From NCBI GenBank assembly GCA_027352645.1, contig DAIEIL010000067.1, positions 1 through 11,693 on the forward strand: a DNA stretch of 11,693 nt, written 5' to 3'. The notes beneath the pieces are model-generated. The model made no database searches. It was given only the letters and a program-made list of their open reading frames with translations, and was not told the DNA's origin. This document shows positions 1-8,279 of the stretch, in pieces. The number at the start of each line of letters is the position of its first letter. The stretch's first letter is position 1. The position numbers were made by a program, and so were the translations under genes. The DNA comes from Rhodobiaceae bacterium (lineage in GTDB: Bacteria > Pseudomonadota > Alphaproteobacteria > Parvibaculales > Parvibaculaceae).

Positions 1-1447
1 CCGGCGTCAGGCCGGATTCGCTGGCGGTGAGATAGACGAAAGGCTTGAATGCGGAGCCAGGCTGACGCCGTGCCTGCACCGCGCGGTTGAACTGGCTCTG
101 CGCATAGGAGCGACCGCCCACCATGGCGCGCACCGCGCCGTCGGGCGTCATCGCCACCAGCGCGACCTGCGAAGCGCGGACGTTCGCTCCTTCCGCCGTC
201 ATGACTTTCGTCACCACGTCCTCGGCCACGCGCTGCATGTCCGGATCGATGGTTGTGCGCACGACGAGATCGGTATTCGGCTCGCCTGCAAAGCCGGGCA
301 ACACATCTGCGACCCAGTCGACAAAATAATTGATCGAGCCCGAGGCCGAATAGCCTTCGAGCGAGGCAGGGTGGGCGATGGCGTCAGCCGCCTGCGCGGG
401 CGTGATATAGCCCGCACGCACCATGTTATCGAGCACGATACTCGCCCGGCTCCGTGCGAGCGCAATGTCGTTGGTCGGCGAGTAATGCGAAGGCGCCTTC
501 AGCAGGCCCGCCAGCATGGCCGCTTCCGACAGGTTGAGTTCGCGGGCGCTCTTCTTGAAATATCGCTCCGACGCCCCTTCGACGCCATAAGCGCCGCCGC
601 CGAAATAGACGCGATTGAGGTAGAGCGTGAGGATCTGCTCTTTCGAGTAGCGCGCTTCAAGCCAGATCGCGAGCAGCATTTCCTTGATCTTGCGCTGGAT
701 GGTGCGGTCGGGCTTCAGGAAGACGTTCTTCGCCAGCTGCTGCGTGATCGTCGAACCGCCCTGCACGACCGTGCCGGCGCGATAATTCTGGTAGAGGGCG
801 CGAAAGAGGCCGATCGGGTCGATGCCGAAATGCCAGTAGAAGCGCTCATCTTCCGTCGCAATGACGGCTTCGGGCAAATAGCTCGGCAGGTCGGACAGCG
901 CCACGCGTCCGCCGAGCAGATCGCCGCGATGGCTGAGCGCCTCTCCATCCGCCGCAAGGATCGAGAGTGAAGGCGTATGCGCGACATCGTAAAGGCCCGA
1001 CGTATCGGGCAGCGTCATCGCGAAATAGAAGAGCAGCCCTCCGATGCCGATAGCGACCCAGAGCCCCAGAACGAGCGTCCAGTAGAAAAGGCTCCGGATT
1101 ATGCCGCCGCCCGATTTGCGGTGGCGCGGTTCCGGCCGGTGTTCCAGGCGTTCGCGGCGGGGCGGGCGCTCCTCGCGATGGGAGGAGAGCGGCGGCACGG
1201 CGCGCATATGCGGATCGGCGCGCAGCACCATGCCTTTGACGGGAGACTTCTTCTGCGTGGATTTCGGTTTTGCGGCTTTCTTCGCAGGGCCAGCCCCTTT
1301 GGCGGGGCCTCCATGCGGAGGGCGGCGCAGATTGGCGTCGACCCCAATGCGCACCGGGCCGAGACCCGGCACGCGGCGCGTCATCCAACCGCCGTCATCA
1401 TCGTCCCGGTCGTCGGGCGGGCCGCCTCTGCCTTTTCGCGATGACAT
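1..1447 (-). CDS. Bifunctional class A penicillin-binding protein (PBP1A type), 3' part missing
   Basis: This enzyme polymerises lipid II glycan strands and cross-links their peptides at the outer face of the inner membrane. The window holds 482 codons and the gene runs off the left edge. Residues 1-115 form a basic, Pro/Arg-rich cytoplasmic tail. A single membrane anchor spans about 116-144. The GT51 glycosyltransferase domain follows, with its catalytic glutamate at E199 in EDERFYWHFGID, then GGSTITQQLAKN at 230-241 and an RKIKEM...LYLNRVYFG stretch. A linker leads into the transpeptidase domain, where S465-A-F-K468 is the SxxK motif with the acyl-accepting serine. The later SxN and KTG motifs lie outside the window. 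ATG 1447 is the first start after an in-frame TGA and has only a weak AAGG upstream. Family membership is certain; which PBP1 paralogue it is remains open, so no symbol is given. Confidence 0.95.
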   Translation of the reverse strand, partial: MSSRKGRGGPPDDRDDDDGGWMTRRVPGLGPVRIGVDANLRRPPHGGPAKGAGPAKKAAKPKSTQKKSPVKGMVLRADPHMRAVPPLSSHREERPPRRERLEHRPEPRHRKSGGGIIRSLFYWTLVLGLWVAIGIGGLLFYFAMTLPDTSGLYDVAHTPSLSILAADGEALSHRGDLLGGRVALSDLPSYLPEAVIATEDERFYWHFGIDPIGLFRALYQNYRAGTVVQGGSTITQQLAKNVFLKPDRTIQRKIKEMLLAIWLEARYSKEQILTLYLNRVYFGGGAYGVEGASERYFKKSARELNLSEAAMLAGLLKAPSHYSPTNDIALARSRASIVLDNMVRAGYITPAQAADAIAHPASLEGYSASGSINYFVDWVADVLPGFAGEPNTDLVVRTTIDPDMQRVAEDVVTKVMTAEGANVRASQVALVAMTPDGAVRAMVGGRSYAQSQFNRAVQARRQPGSAFKPFVYLTASESGLTP

Positions 1448-1525
1448 ATATGCCTTGCGGATCAGTTCACTGGCCGGTTTGGCCGCCGGAAGCCGCCCCG
1501 GAAACCACCGATGATTTGCACTCTC

Positions 1526-1554
1526 AAATTAGCAGCCGTTCGCCCGAGCGCCAA
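1526..1554 (-). promoter_or_regulatory. Candidate promoter for the penicillin-binding protein gene
   Basis: On the minus strand a -35-like TTGGCG (1549-1554) lies 17 nt from a -10-like TAATTT (1526-1531). A TG directly before the -10 gives an extended -10 context. Transcription would start near 1519, giving a leader of about 70 nt. The -10 matches consensus at only three of six positions, so this is tentative. Confidence 0.3.
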
Positions 1555-1652
1555 ACCGGGGCGCGGGGCAGGGCGGTCATAAAGCCCAATCGGGGTCGAA
1601 ATAGGGCAATGGCAAGGGCAAGGGCGCGGGCCCGCGCAGCGCTGGAAGGACC

Positions 1653-1714
1653 GGGAAGGACGTCCTGTCCTTCCCTACCCCCTCCGACAACCCGTCGCCT
1701 GCCGTCAGGCGACG
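1653..1714 (-). terminator. Two tandem hairpins just after the EF-hand gene
   Basis: Two perfect 9-bp inverted repeats sit back to back. The first is CGTCGCCTG / CAGGCGACG (1693-1701 and 1706-1714, 4-nt loop), whose upstream arm and loop overlap the last codons and TGA of the EF-hand gene. The second is GGGAAGGAC / GTCCTTCCC (1653-1661 and 1667-1675, 5-nt loop). Position suggests 3'-end formation or mRNA stabilisation. Neither is followed by a T-run on the minus strand, so they are not textbook intrinsic terminators. The rest of the 257-bp gap to the PBP gene holds only its candidate promoter and a short GC-rich palindrome near 1625-1638. Confidence 0.45.
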
Positions 1715-2484
1715 AGACCTGTCGTCACGTTCGAGCTTGCCTGGTTGGCATAGCCACTCATCATCTGCTTCAGATAGGCCTCGATCTGCTTGGCAAAATC
1801 CGAAGAGGTGGAGCCAGTGGACGTGCTGCTGTCCGTGCTGTCGGAGTTGCTGCTCGAAGCCGAGGCCAGCACATCGGCAAGCGAGGTCGCGCTATCGCTC
1901 GTCGAGCTACCGTCCGTCGAGCTTGAATCCGACGCGCTTGAGGGTGGCGGAGGCGGCGGGGGCATGTCACCCGCGCGGCCAGGACCATGCGAGGCATCGA
2001 AGCTGCTCAACTCGTCCTTCGTCACCTGACCATCGCCATTGCTGTCGATCTGGCCGAATATCTCCTTGGCCTTGTCCGATACCGTGCCCGACGAGCCGTC
2101 AGGACCGGCCGCCGCGAATTCGGTGAGCGACAGCGAACTATCTCCATTCGTGTCGGCCTTCGAAATCAGATCCGACGCGCGGTCTGACGATCCCTGCTGC
2201 TGAAGCTGCAGAAGCGAGGAAGTGGTGCCGGTGGTGAGCTTGCTGAAATAGGCGCTGAATTCGTCGCCCGTCACCTTGCCGTCGCCGCTGGTGTCCATCG
2301 ACTTGAAGAGCGCCTGCGCCTTCGACGTGTCGGCAGAATTTGCCGAACCGGAAGAGCTTGCCGAGCCGGTCGAGGTAAATTCGTCGATCGAAATCGAGCC
2401 GTCCGTGTTGGTGTCGGCCTTGGCAAACAGCATCTGCTGCAGCTGTTGCAGGTAGGAACTGCTTGATACGCCTGAGATTTGCAT
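1705..2484 (-). CDS. Four-EF-hand, Ser-rich calcium-binding protein
   Basis: This 259-aa protein has four EF-hand loops: D24-E35, D64-E75, D111-E122 and D147-E158. Three are canonical DxNxDGxIxxxE types. The third has Ser (S116) where the invariant Gly normally sits, which may weaken its Ca2+ binding. A seven-proline run (175-181) leads to a low-complexity Ser/Thr/Asp tail (about 182-228) and a helical C-terminus. There is no signal peptide or membrane segment. The N-terminus is Ser/Gln-rich. Alphaproteobacterial proteins of this build are sometimes annotated as XopAW-like calcium-binding effectors, but no secretion genes are visible here. ATG 2484 is preferred because GAGGT lies 7 nt upstream; a TTG at 2523 would add 13 residues but lacks such a site. 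The gene is divergent from the TetR gene. Calcium binding is well supported; the cellular role is unknown. Confidence 0.88.
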   Translation of the reverse strand: MQISGVSSSSYLQQLQQMLFAKADTNTDGSISIDEFTSTGSASSSGSANSADTSKAQALFKSMDTSGDGKVTGDEFSAYFSKLTTGTTSSLLQLQQQGSSDRASDLISKADTNGDSSLSLTEFAAAGPDGSSGTVSDKAKEIFGQIDSNGDGQVTKDELSSFDASHGPGRAGDMPPPPPPPSSASDSSSTDGSSTSDSATSLADVLASASSSNSDSTDSSTSTGSTSSDFAKQIEAYLKQMMSGYANQASSNVTTGLVA

Positions 2485-2562
2485 CGTGTTGACCTCATTT
2501 TTGCAAAAAAATGCGCCGTTCAAAAAACGACGGAGTCACGGCACCGCGCCGTTAACCCGGTA

Positions 2563-2585
2563 TGTGCGGATGCAAACCGCGCACA
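2563..2585. promoter_or_regulatory. Candidate operator dyad between the EF-hand and TetR genes
   Basis: TGTGCG (2563-2568) and CGCACA (2580-2585) form a 6-bp dyad with an 11-bp spacer. It is centred about 49 bp upstream of the regulator's GTG and about 90 bp upstream of the EF-hand ATG. The same 138-bp divergent gap also holds a 12-bp palindrome TTTTTGCAAAAA (2498-2509) and an 8-bp direct repeat GCGCCGTT (2513-2520, 2546-2553). TetR-family proteins commonly bind such dyads in their own divergent promoter region. Binding here is inferred, and I found no convincing -35/-10 pair on either strand. Confidence 0.3.
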
Positions 2586-2622
2586 GTGCAGTTTCAAACA
2601 TTCGTTCGAGGACGTGGAGCGC

Positions 2623-3243
2623 GTGGGGCGACAGAATACGAAAGAGCGGTTGCTGGAAGCGGCGCGCGGGCTATTCGCCGAGCGCGGTTTTCACAATGCG
2701 ACGGTGCGTGATATCGCGGCGCGAGCGAACACCAACCTCGCCTCGATCAATTATTATTTCCGGAGCAAGGACGATCTCTACCGCGAGGTGCTGAGCCATT
2801 CCTTCCGCAAGGCGGTCGACACGGACGATCTCGACGATATGCCTTCCGAAACCGGCAGCCGGGAAGATCGTCTGAGGCTTTTCATTCGCGGGCTCATCCC
2901 GCGATCCATGGAGGACGGGGAGAGCGCACAGCATATGCGCCTGCTCGCCTGGGAGATGTTGTCGCCGACAGGGGCGCTGGATCACATCGAGGAAACGGAA
3001 ATCAAGCCGCATCTCGAACGCGCCAAGGAAGTGGTGCGTCCCTTCCTCGCGCCCGACATGCCCGCCGCCGATCTCGCCGCCGCGGCGCTGTGGCTCGTAG
3101 GCCAATGCCTGATCTTTCGCGGACTTGCCGAACGGGTGAGGCTGGGCTTCATGCCCATCCCGACCGAAAGCGATCAGGCCGAGCGCCTCGTCGCGCTCGT
3201 CACCGATCTCTCCCTCCGGGGCCTGACCTCGAAGTCGATCTGA
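2623..3243 (+). CDS. TetR/AcrR-family regulator with CecR-type C-terminal domain
   Basis: This 206-aa DNA-binding regulator has an N-terminal helix-turn-helix at about 27-50 (ATVRDIAARANTNLASINYY), followed by FRSKDDLYREVL, the usual end of a TetR DNA-binding domain. The C-terminal ligand/dimer domain carries HMRLLAWEM (104-112), a KPHLERAKEVVRPFL stretch and WLVGQCLIFR (157-166). This pattern resembles the CecR (formerly YbiH/DUF1956) C-terminal family. The start is uncertain. GTG 2623 places GAGGA 10 nt upstream and gives a normal TetR length. GTG 2614 is also in frame, and an ATG at 2479 would overlap the divergent EF-hand gene and add 48 unconserved residues. The only plus-strand gene in the window, it converges on gyrB with 3 bp between stops. 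Its target is unknown; the divergent EF-hand gene is the obvious candidate. Confidence 0.9.
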   Translation: MGRQNTKERLLEAARGLFAERGFHNATVRDIAARANTNLASINYYFRSKDDLYREVLSHSFRKAVDTDDLDDMPSETGSREDRLRLFIRGLIPRSMEDGESAQHMRLLAWEMLSPTGALDHIEETEIKPHLERAKEVVRPFLAPDMPAADLAAAALWLVGQCLIFRGLAERVRLGFMPIPTESDQAERLVALVTDLSLRGLTSKSI

Positions 3244-3246
3244 TCC

Positions 3247-5685
3247 TCAGATATCGAGGTTCGCGACGTTCAGCGCATTTTCGCGGATGAAGTCGCGGCG
3301 CGGCTCGACCACATCGCCCATCAGCTTCACGAAAAGATCGTCGGCATCGTCGAGTTCGCGGATCTTCACCTGGAGAAGCGAACGCGCTTCCTTGTCGAGC
3401 GTCGTTTCCCAGAGCTGCTCGGGGTTCATTTCGCCGAGGCCCTTGTAGCGCTGCATCGCAATGCCCTTGGAGCCCGCCGCGAAAACGGCATCGAGGAGCT
3501 GCGAAGGTGAGCGGATTTCGTGCGCGTCATCCTTACGGCGCAGCGTCGCCGCCCTCACATAGACTTCCTGCAAATGGCTCGTATAGGCATCGAGGCGCCG
3601 CGCATCGGCGCTGTCGATCAGCGGCGCGTCGATCAACACTTCCTCACGCACGCCACGCACGTCGCGATGGAACGAAAGGCCGCCATCCACCGTCACCTCG
3701 CCGACCCAGCCGCGCTCGGTTTCGTCGGAGAGAAGATCGAGACGCCGCGCGACATAGGCGGCTGCCTCCTTCGCATGCTCCGGCTCTTCGAGGGCCTTGG
3801 GCGTGAGGGCGCCGGCGATCGCCGCCTGCTCGACGACGAAATGCGGACATTTGGGCGGCAGGCCCTTGAGAATCTTTCGGATGCCGCGCGCCTTTTCGAC
3901 GATCTCACGCAGATCCTCTCGCGAGCGCTGCATGCCGTCATGCAGCGTCAGCACCATGTCTTCGAGACCCGTCTCAACGAGATAGTCTTCGAGAGCGCTT
4001 TCGTTCTTGAGATAGGTCTCGGACGAGCCGCGGCGCACCTTGTAGAGCGGCGGCTGGGCGATATAGAGATGGCCGCGCTCAATGACCTCCGGCATCTGCC
4101 GGTAGAAGAAGGTGAGCAGCAGCGTTCGGATATGGGCGCCGTCGACGTCGGCGTCGGTCATGATGATGATCTTGTGGTAGCGCAGCTTCTCGACGTTGAA
4201 ATCGTCGCGTCCGATGCCCGTACCAAGCGCGGTGATGAGCGTGCCGATTTCATTCGACGACAGCATCTTGTCGAAGCGCGCGCGCTCCACGTTGAGAATC
4301 TTGCCGCGCAGCGGAAGCACGGCCTGGTTCGCGCGCGCGCGGGCCTGCTTCGCGGAGCCGCCGGCGCTATCGCCCTCGACGATGAAGAGTTCGGACTTCG
4401 CCGGATCGCGCTCCTGACAATCGGCAAGCTTGCCGGGCAGGCTCGAAATATCGAGCGCGCCCTTGCGCCGCGTGAGCTCGCGCGCCTTGCGCGCGGCTTC
4501 GCGGGCGGCGGCCGCCTCGACGACCTTGTTCACGACCGTCTTCGCATCGCCCGGATGCTCTTCGAGCCATGTCGTCAGCGCCTCGTTGACGAGGCTTTCG
4601 ACCACGGGACGCACTTCGGACGAGACGAGCTTGTCCTTCGTCTGCGACGAGAATTTCGGATCGGGTACCTTGACCGACAACACGCAGGTGAGGCCTTCAC
4701 GCGCGTCGTCGCCGGTGAGCGAAACCTTTTCGCGCTTCGCAATGCCACTCTCATTCGCGTAATTGTTGATGACGCGCGTGAGCGCACCGCGGAAGCCCGC
4801 GAGATGCGTGCCGCCGTCGCGCTGCGGAATGTTGTTGGTGAAGCAGAGCATGTTCTCGTGGTAGCTGTCGTTCCACCACATGGCGAGCTCGACCGTGATG
4901 CCGTCGCGCTCCGCCTTGAGATAGATCGGCGCCGCGATCAGTGGCGTCTTGATGCGGTCGAGGAAACGCACGAATTCCGCGAGACCGCCTTCATACATCA
5001 GATGCAGCGTCTTCGGCTCGACGCCGCGCACGTCGGACAGGTCGACCTTGACGCCAGAATTTAGGAAGGCGAGTTCGCGCAGGCGATGCTCAAGCGTGCC
5101 ATAGTCGAATTCGGTCTTGGTGAATGTTTCCGCAGACGGATGAAAGGTGATTTCCGTGCCGGTACGCGGCTTGCCTTTCTCGTCGAGACCCCCATCTCCC
5201 ACGACCGCGAGCGGCGCGACGGGCACGCCATGCTCGAAGCGCATGCGGTGTTCCTTGCCCTGACGCCAGATGCGCATTTCGAGCCAGTCCGACAGCGCGT
5301 TGACGACGGAGATGCCGACGCCGTGAAGGCCACCCGAAACCTTGTAGGAATTCTGGTCGAACTTACCGCCCGCATGAAGCTGGGTCATGATGACTTCGGC
5401 AGCCGACACGCCTTCGCCCTTGTGGATCTCAGTCGGAATGCCGCGGCCGTTATCGGCAACGGTGACCGAGCCGTCGGCGTTGAGGCGAACGAAAACCGTG
5501 TCGCAATGGCCGGCCAGCGCTTCGTCGATCGAATTGTCGACGACCTCATAGACCATGTGATGAAGGCCCGAGCCGTCATCCGTGTCGCCGATATACATGC
5601 CGGGGCGTTTACGCACCGCGTCGAGGCCCTTCAGGACCTTGATCGATTCCGCGCCGTATTCTTCCGGGCTGCTATTGGGAGACAT
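3247..5685 (-). CDS. gyrB: DNA gyrase subunit B
   Basis: GyrB is the ATPase subunit of gyrase, the A2B2 type II topoisomerase that introduces negative supercoils. The 812-aa product is complete and of normal length. The GHKL ATPase domain has the catalytic glutamate E47 and Mg-binding N51 in YEVVDNSIDEA, D78 in ADNGRGIP, and the HGVGISVVNALS lid region. The transducer domain follows. The TOPRIM domain carries EGDSAGG (437-443) and DADVDGAH (511-518), whose acidic residues hold the catalytic Mg2+. QRYKGLGEMNPEQLWETT near 745-762 is the conserved GyrA-contact tail; KGLGEMN with WETT favours GyrB over ParE. ATG 5685 has GAGGA 6 nt upstream. It lies 38 nt after recF, so it is probably co-transcribed with dnaN-recF, as in many bacteria. 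No resistance-type change stands out by eye. Confidence 0.98.
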   Translation of the reverse strand: MSPNSSPEEYGAESIKVLKGLDAVRKRPGMYIGDTDDGSGLHHMVYEVVDNSIDEALAGHCDTVFVRLNADGSVTVADNGRGIPTEIHKGEGVSAAEVIMTQLHAGGKFDQNSYKVSGGLHGVGISVVNALSDWLEMRIWRQGKEHRMRFEHGVPVAPLAVVGDGGLDEKGKPRTGTEITFHPSAETFTKTEFDYGTLEHRLRELAFLNSGVKVDLSDVRGVEPKTLHLMYEGGLAEFVRFLDRIKTPLIAAPIYLKAERDGITVELAMWWNDSYHENMLCFTNNIPQRDGGTHLAGFRGALTRVINNYANESGIAKREKVSLTGDDAREGLTCVLSVKVPDPKFSSQTKDKLVSSEVRPVVESLVNEALTTWLEEHPGDAKTVVNKVVEAAAAREAARKARELTRRKGALDISSLPGKLADCQERDPAKSELFIVEGDSAGGSAKQARARANQAVLPLRGKILNVERARFDKMLSSNEIGTLITALGTGIGRDDFNVEKLRYHKIIIMTDADVDGAHIRTLLLTFFYRQMPEVIERGHLYIAQPPLYKVRRGSSETYLKNESALEDYLVETGLEDMVLTLHDGMQRSREDLREIVEKARGIRKILKGLPPKCPHFVVEQAAIAGALTPKALEEPEHAKEAAAYVARRLDLLSDETERGWVGEVTVDGGLSFHRDVRGVREEVLIDAPLIDSADARRLDAYTSHLQEVYVRAATLRRKDDAHEIRSPSQLLDAVFAAGSKGIAMQRYKGLGEMNPEQLWETTLDKEARSLLQVKIRELDDADDLFVKLMGDVVEPRRDFIRENALNVANLDI

Positions 5686-5723
5686 GCATATTCCTCAGAT
5701 CTTTGTTCCGGCGTTCACCGGTC

Positions 5724-6944
5724 TCAGTTCAATTGCGTGACGGCGCCGCGCTTCACGTCGAAACATTGCGCAGCCGGCCCAAGCGCCGCGAAGAGCATGG
5801 GGTCGGTCCCCGTCATGAAGGCCTGAAGGCCCAGCGCGACGATCTCGTCGAAAAGCGCGCGGCGGCGCTCCTCATCGAGATGGGCGGCGATCTCGTCGAG
5901 CAGCAGCAGCGGCGCGCGGCCTTGCGCGGCGAGAAGGCGGGCGTTGGCCAGCACGATGCCGATGAGCAGCGCCTTCTGCTCGCCGGTCGAGCAAAGCCGC
6001 GCCTCGCGATCCTTCGCCCTGTGGCGCACCAGAAGGTCCGAACGATGCGGGCCTTCGAGCGTGCGCCCGGCGCCCGCGTCCCGCGCACGAGAGGCGGCAA
6101 GGCGGCGGATGAAATCGTCTTCGACATCGACGGCGGGCTTTTCCGCCAGCGCCTCTTCGAGCGTGCCTTCGAGCGCGATGTCGGCGCGCGGGAAATGCGC
6201 TTCGCTCGACGCGTCGATCGCGCCGCGCAAGCGAGCCAGCGTCTCGACGCGGGCAGCGGCGATGGCGACGCCATGTTCGGCCATCTGTTCTTCGAGGCCG
6301 CCAAGCCAGGACTCGTCCATCACGCCATCGGCGAGCAGCCTGTTGCGCTCGCGCAGTACGCGCTCATAAGCGTTGACCCGCGTGCCATGAGCGGGATCGA
6401 AGCCCATCACCAGCCGGTCGAGAAAGCGGCGGCGCTCGCCCGCGCCCTCGACGAAGAGGCGATCCATGGCGGGCGTGAGCCAGACGACACGGAGATGCGC
6501 GCCCAGAGCTCCCGCGCCCGAAGCGTTCGCGCCGTCGATTCTGACCGCGCGGGAGCGCGCGGCTTCCGCGCCCGGCGCAATGCCGGTGCCGATGCGGACC
6601 GGGCCTTCGGGCGTCTCGATGGTGGCGGCAACCGCCCATCCGCCCGCGCCGCCGTCGCGCGCGATTTCGGCATAGGCCGCACCGCGCAGGCCACGGCCCG
6701 GCGAGAGAAGCGAAACCGCTTCGAGAAGGTTCGTCTTGCCCGCGCCGTTCTCGCCGGTCAGCACCACGGGCCGGCCATCGAGATCTATCTCGGCCCGCGC
6801 ATAGGAGCGGAAATCAGTGACGACGAGGCGGCTCAGCCAGTTCGCCCGGGTATCGGCCGCGCGCGGAGAGGCCTTCGTTCCAAAGGAGCTTGGAGCGCCG
6901 GTGTCGCCACTGATCGCAAACCTCTCACCCGTGCGGGCCAACAA
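5724..6944 (-). CDS. recF: DNA replication/repair protein RecF
   Basis: RecF is an SMC/ABC-like ATPase that recognises gapped DNA and, with RecO and RecR, loads RecA. The 406-aa product has Walker A GENGAGKT (64-71), an ABC-signature-like CSTGEQKALLIGI (318-330) and Walker B LLLLDEIAAHLD (346-357, D350/E351). The conserved family start (LSRLVVTDFRSY) only begins near residue 38, so this RecF has a leader of about 37 residues. The only starts ahead of that motif are adjacent TTG codons at 6944 and 6941; no in-frame ATG or GTG exists there. AAGGAA lies about 9 nt upstream of 6944. It begins 35 nt after the dnaN stop and ends 38 nt before gyrB. Identity is certain; the exact start is less so. 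Confidence 0.95.
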   Translation of the reverse strand: MLARTGERFAISGDTGAPSSFGTKASPRAADTRANWLSRLVVTDFRSYARAEIDLDGRPVVLTGENGAGKTNLLEAVSLLSPGRGLRGAAYAEIARDGGAGGWAVAATIETPEGPVRIGTGIAPGAEAARSRAVRIDGANASGAGALGAHLRVVWLTPAMDRLFVEGAGERRRFLDRLVMGFDPAHGTRVNAYERVLRERNRLLADGVMDESWLGGLEEQMAEHGVAIAAARVETLARLRGAIDASSEAHFPRADIALEGTLEEALAEKPAVDVEDDFIRRLAASRARDAGAGRTLEGPHRSDLLVRHRAKDREARLCSTGEQKALLIGIVLANARLLAAQGRAPLLLLDEIAAHLDEERRRALFDEIVALGLQAFMTGTDPMLFAALGPAAQCFDVKRGAVTQLN

Positions 6945-6979
6945 TTCGTTCCGTTCCTTACACGCGCCCTCTGCGCGTC

Positions 6980-8098
6980 CTACACGCGCATCGGCATCAG
7001 CACGTAGATCGCCTTTTCGTCGTCGCTGTCGCGCACGAGCGTCGGCGAACCGGAATCAGCCAGCGCGAAGGTGGCTTCGGCACCGTCGAGCTGCCCGGTG
7101 ATGTCGAGCAGGTAGCGGGCGTTGAAGCCGATTTCGAGCGGCGTGCTCGAATAGGAGACCGAGAGCTCCTCGGTCGCGCTGCCAGAGTCCGGGTTCGTTA
7201 CCGAGAGCGTGAGCTTGCCCTCGTCGAGATTGAGCTTCACCGCGCGCGACTTCTCGGTCGAGATGGTCGAGACGCGGTCCACGGCCTCGGCGAAACGCTT
7301 GCCGTCGACTTGCATGACCTTGTCGTTATCGGCCGGGATGACGCGGCCGTAATCGGGGAAGGTGCCGTCGATGAGCTTCGAGGTGAGCACCACGCCGCCG
7401 AATTCAAAGCGGATCTTGGTTTCCGAGACGCCAACCGAGATCGTGCCCGCATTGCCCTCCAGAAGCTTCTGGAGTTCGAGCACGGTCTTGCGCGGCACGA
7501 TGACGCCCGGCATGCCGGACGCGCCTGCGGGGAGATCGTGATCGACCTGGGCGAGGCGGTGCCCGTCGGTCGCCACGGCGCGCAGCACACCCGCCTTGCC
7601 GCTCTCGACGGCATGGAGATAGATGCCGTTCAGGTAGTAGCGCGTCTCTTCGGTCGAGATCGCGAAGCGCGTCTTGTCGATCAGGCGGCGCATGGCCTCG
7701 GCCGGCAGGTCGAAATGATGCGGCAGCTGGCCTGCGGCCATGGCCGGGAAATCCTCCTGCGGCAGCGCTTGGAGGGCGAAGCGCGAGCGCCCGGCGGTAA
7801 GCTGGAGGCGGCCCTCGTCGGCGCCGGTCGAAAGCTCGACCTGTGCCCCGTCGGGCAGCTTCCTCACGATGTCGTAAAGCGTGTGAGCCGGCGCCGTGGT
7901 GCCGCCCTTCTGCGCCACATCGGCGTCGATCGACTCCACCACCTCGATGTCGAGATCGGTCGCCGTGAGGCTCAGCTGTCCGTCCTCGGCCTTGATGAGG
8001 ACGTTGGACAGGATCGGAATGGTGTTCCGCCTCTCCACGACCGATTGCACATGGTTGAGAGACTTGAGGAGCGCGCCCCGTTCGATCGTGATCTTCAT
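6980..8098 (-). CDS. dnaN: DNA polymerase III sliding clamp (beta subunit)
   Basis: DnaN is the ring-shaped clamp that tethers DNA polymerase III and other clamp-binding proteins to DNA. The complete 372-aa product matches the usual length of three roughly 120-residue clamp domains. The N-terminus MKITIERGALLKSL followed by ERRNTIPILSNVLI is the classic DnaN opening. TATDLDIEV, the segment RPKT-like 'VIVPRKTVLEL', FPDYGRVIP and the C-terminal MPMRV (the conserved end that contributes to the partner-binding pocket) are all present. ATG 8098 is preceded by only a weak purine-rich GAAGAGAGA. Unlike many bacteria where dnaA and dnaN are almost contiguous, 367 bp separate them here, and a candidate own promoter lies in that gap. 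It heads the probable dnaN-recF-gyrB unit. Confidence 0.98.
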   Translation of the reverse strand: MKITIERGALLKSLNHVQSVVERRNTIPILSNVLIKAEDGQLSLTATDLDIEVVESIDADVAQKGGTTAPAHTLYDIVRKLPDGAQVELSTGADEGRLQLTAGRSRFALQALPQEDFPAMAAGQLPHHFDLPAEAMRRLIDKTRFAISTEETRYYLNGIYLHAVESGKAGVLRAVATDGHRLAQVDHDLPAGASGMPGVIVPRKTVLELQKLLEGNAGTISVGVSETKIRFEFGGVVLTSKLIDGTFPDYGRVIPADNDKVMQVDGKRFAEAVDRVSTISTEKSRAVKLNLDEGKLTLSVTNPDSGSATEELSVSYSSTPLEIGFNARYLLDITGQLDGAEATFALADSGSPTLVRDSDDEKAIYVLMPMRV

Positions 8099-8279
8099 GG
8101 TCTCTCTTCGGTCCCCCGTTTGGGCGCTAAGCCCTTGCCCTGATGGCCGCTAAGGCTCGTCTGCAGCGGACCCGGACCCCGGCGGCAACGTATCCCCTGA
8201 GGTGGCGCGCCTTTGGCCGAAAGCATGGCCGGAGCGTCCTGTCCGTTCGGGAACCCGCAAAACCGGGGGTCGGAAGAGG

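Noticed and set aside
2485..2523. TTG start at 2523 for the EF-hand protein
   Set aside because: The ATG at 2484 has GAGGT 7 nt upstream; the extra residues are encoded by the A/T palindrome and Shine-Dalgarno region.
2479..2622. Upstream ATG start for the TetR regulator at 2479
   Set aside because: It would overlap the start of the divergent EF-hand gene, use the whole promoter region as coding sequence and add residues unlike TetR proteins.
3520..5064. 514-codon plus-strand open frame opposite gyrB
   Set aside because: Antisense shadow of gyrB: low-complexity Arg/Ala/Asp-rich translation, with no domain or ribosome-binding site of note.
5703..7007. 434-codon plus-strand open frame opposite recF
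   Set aside because: Antisense to a clear RecF with intact Walker motifs; the translation has no recognisable family features.
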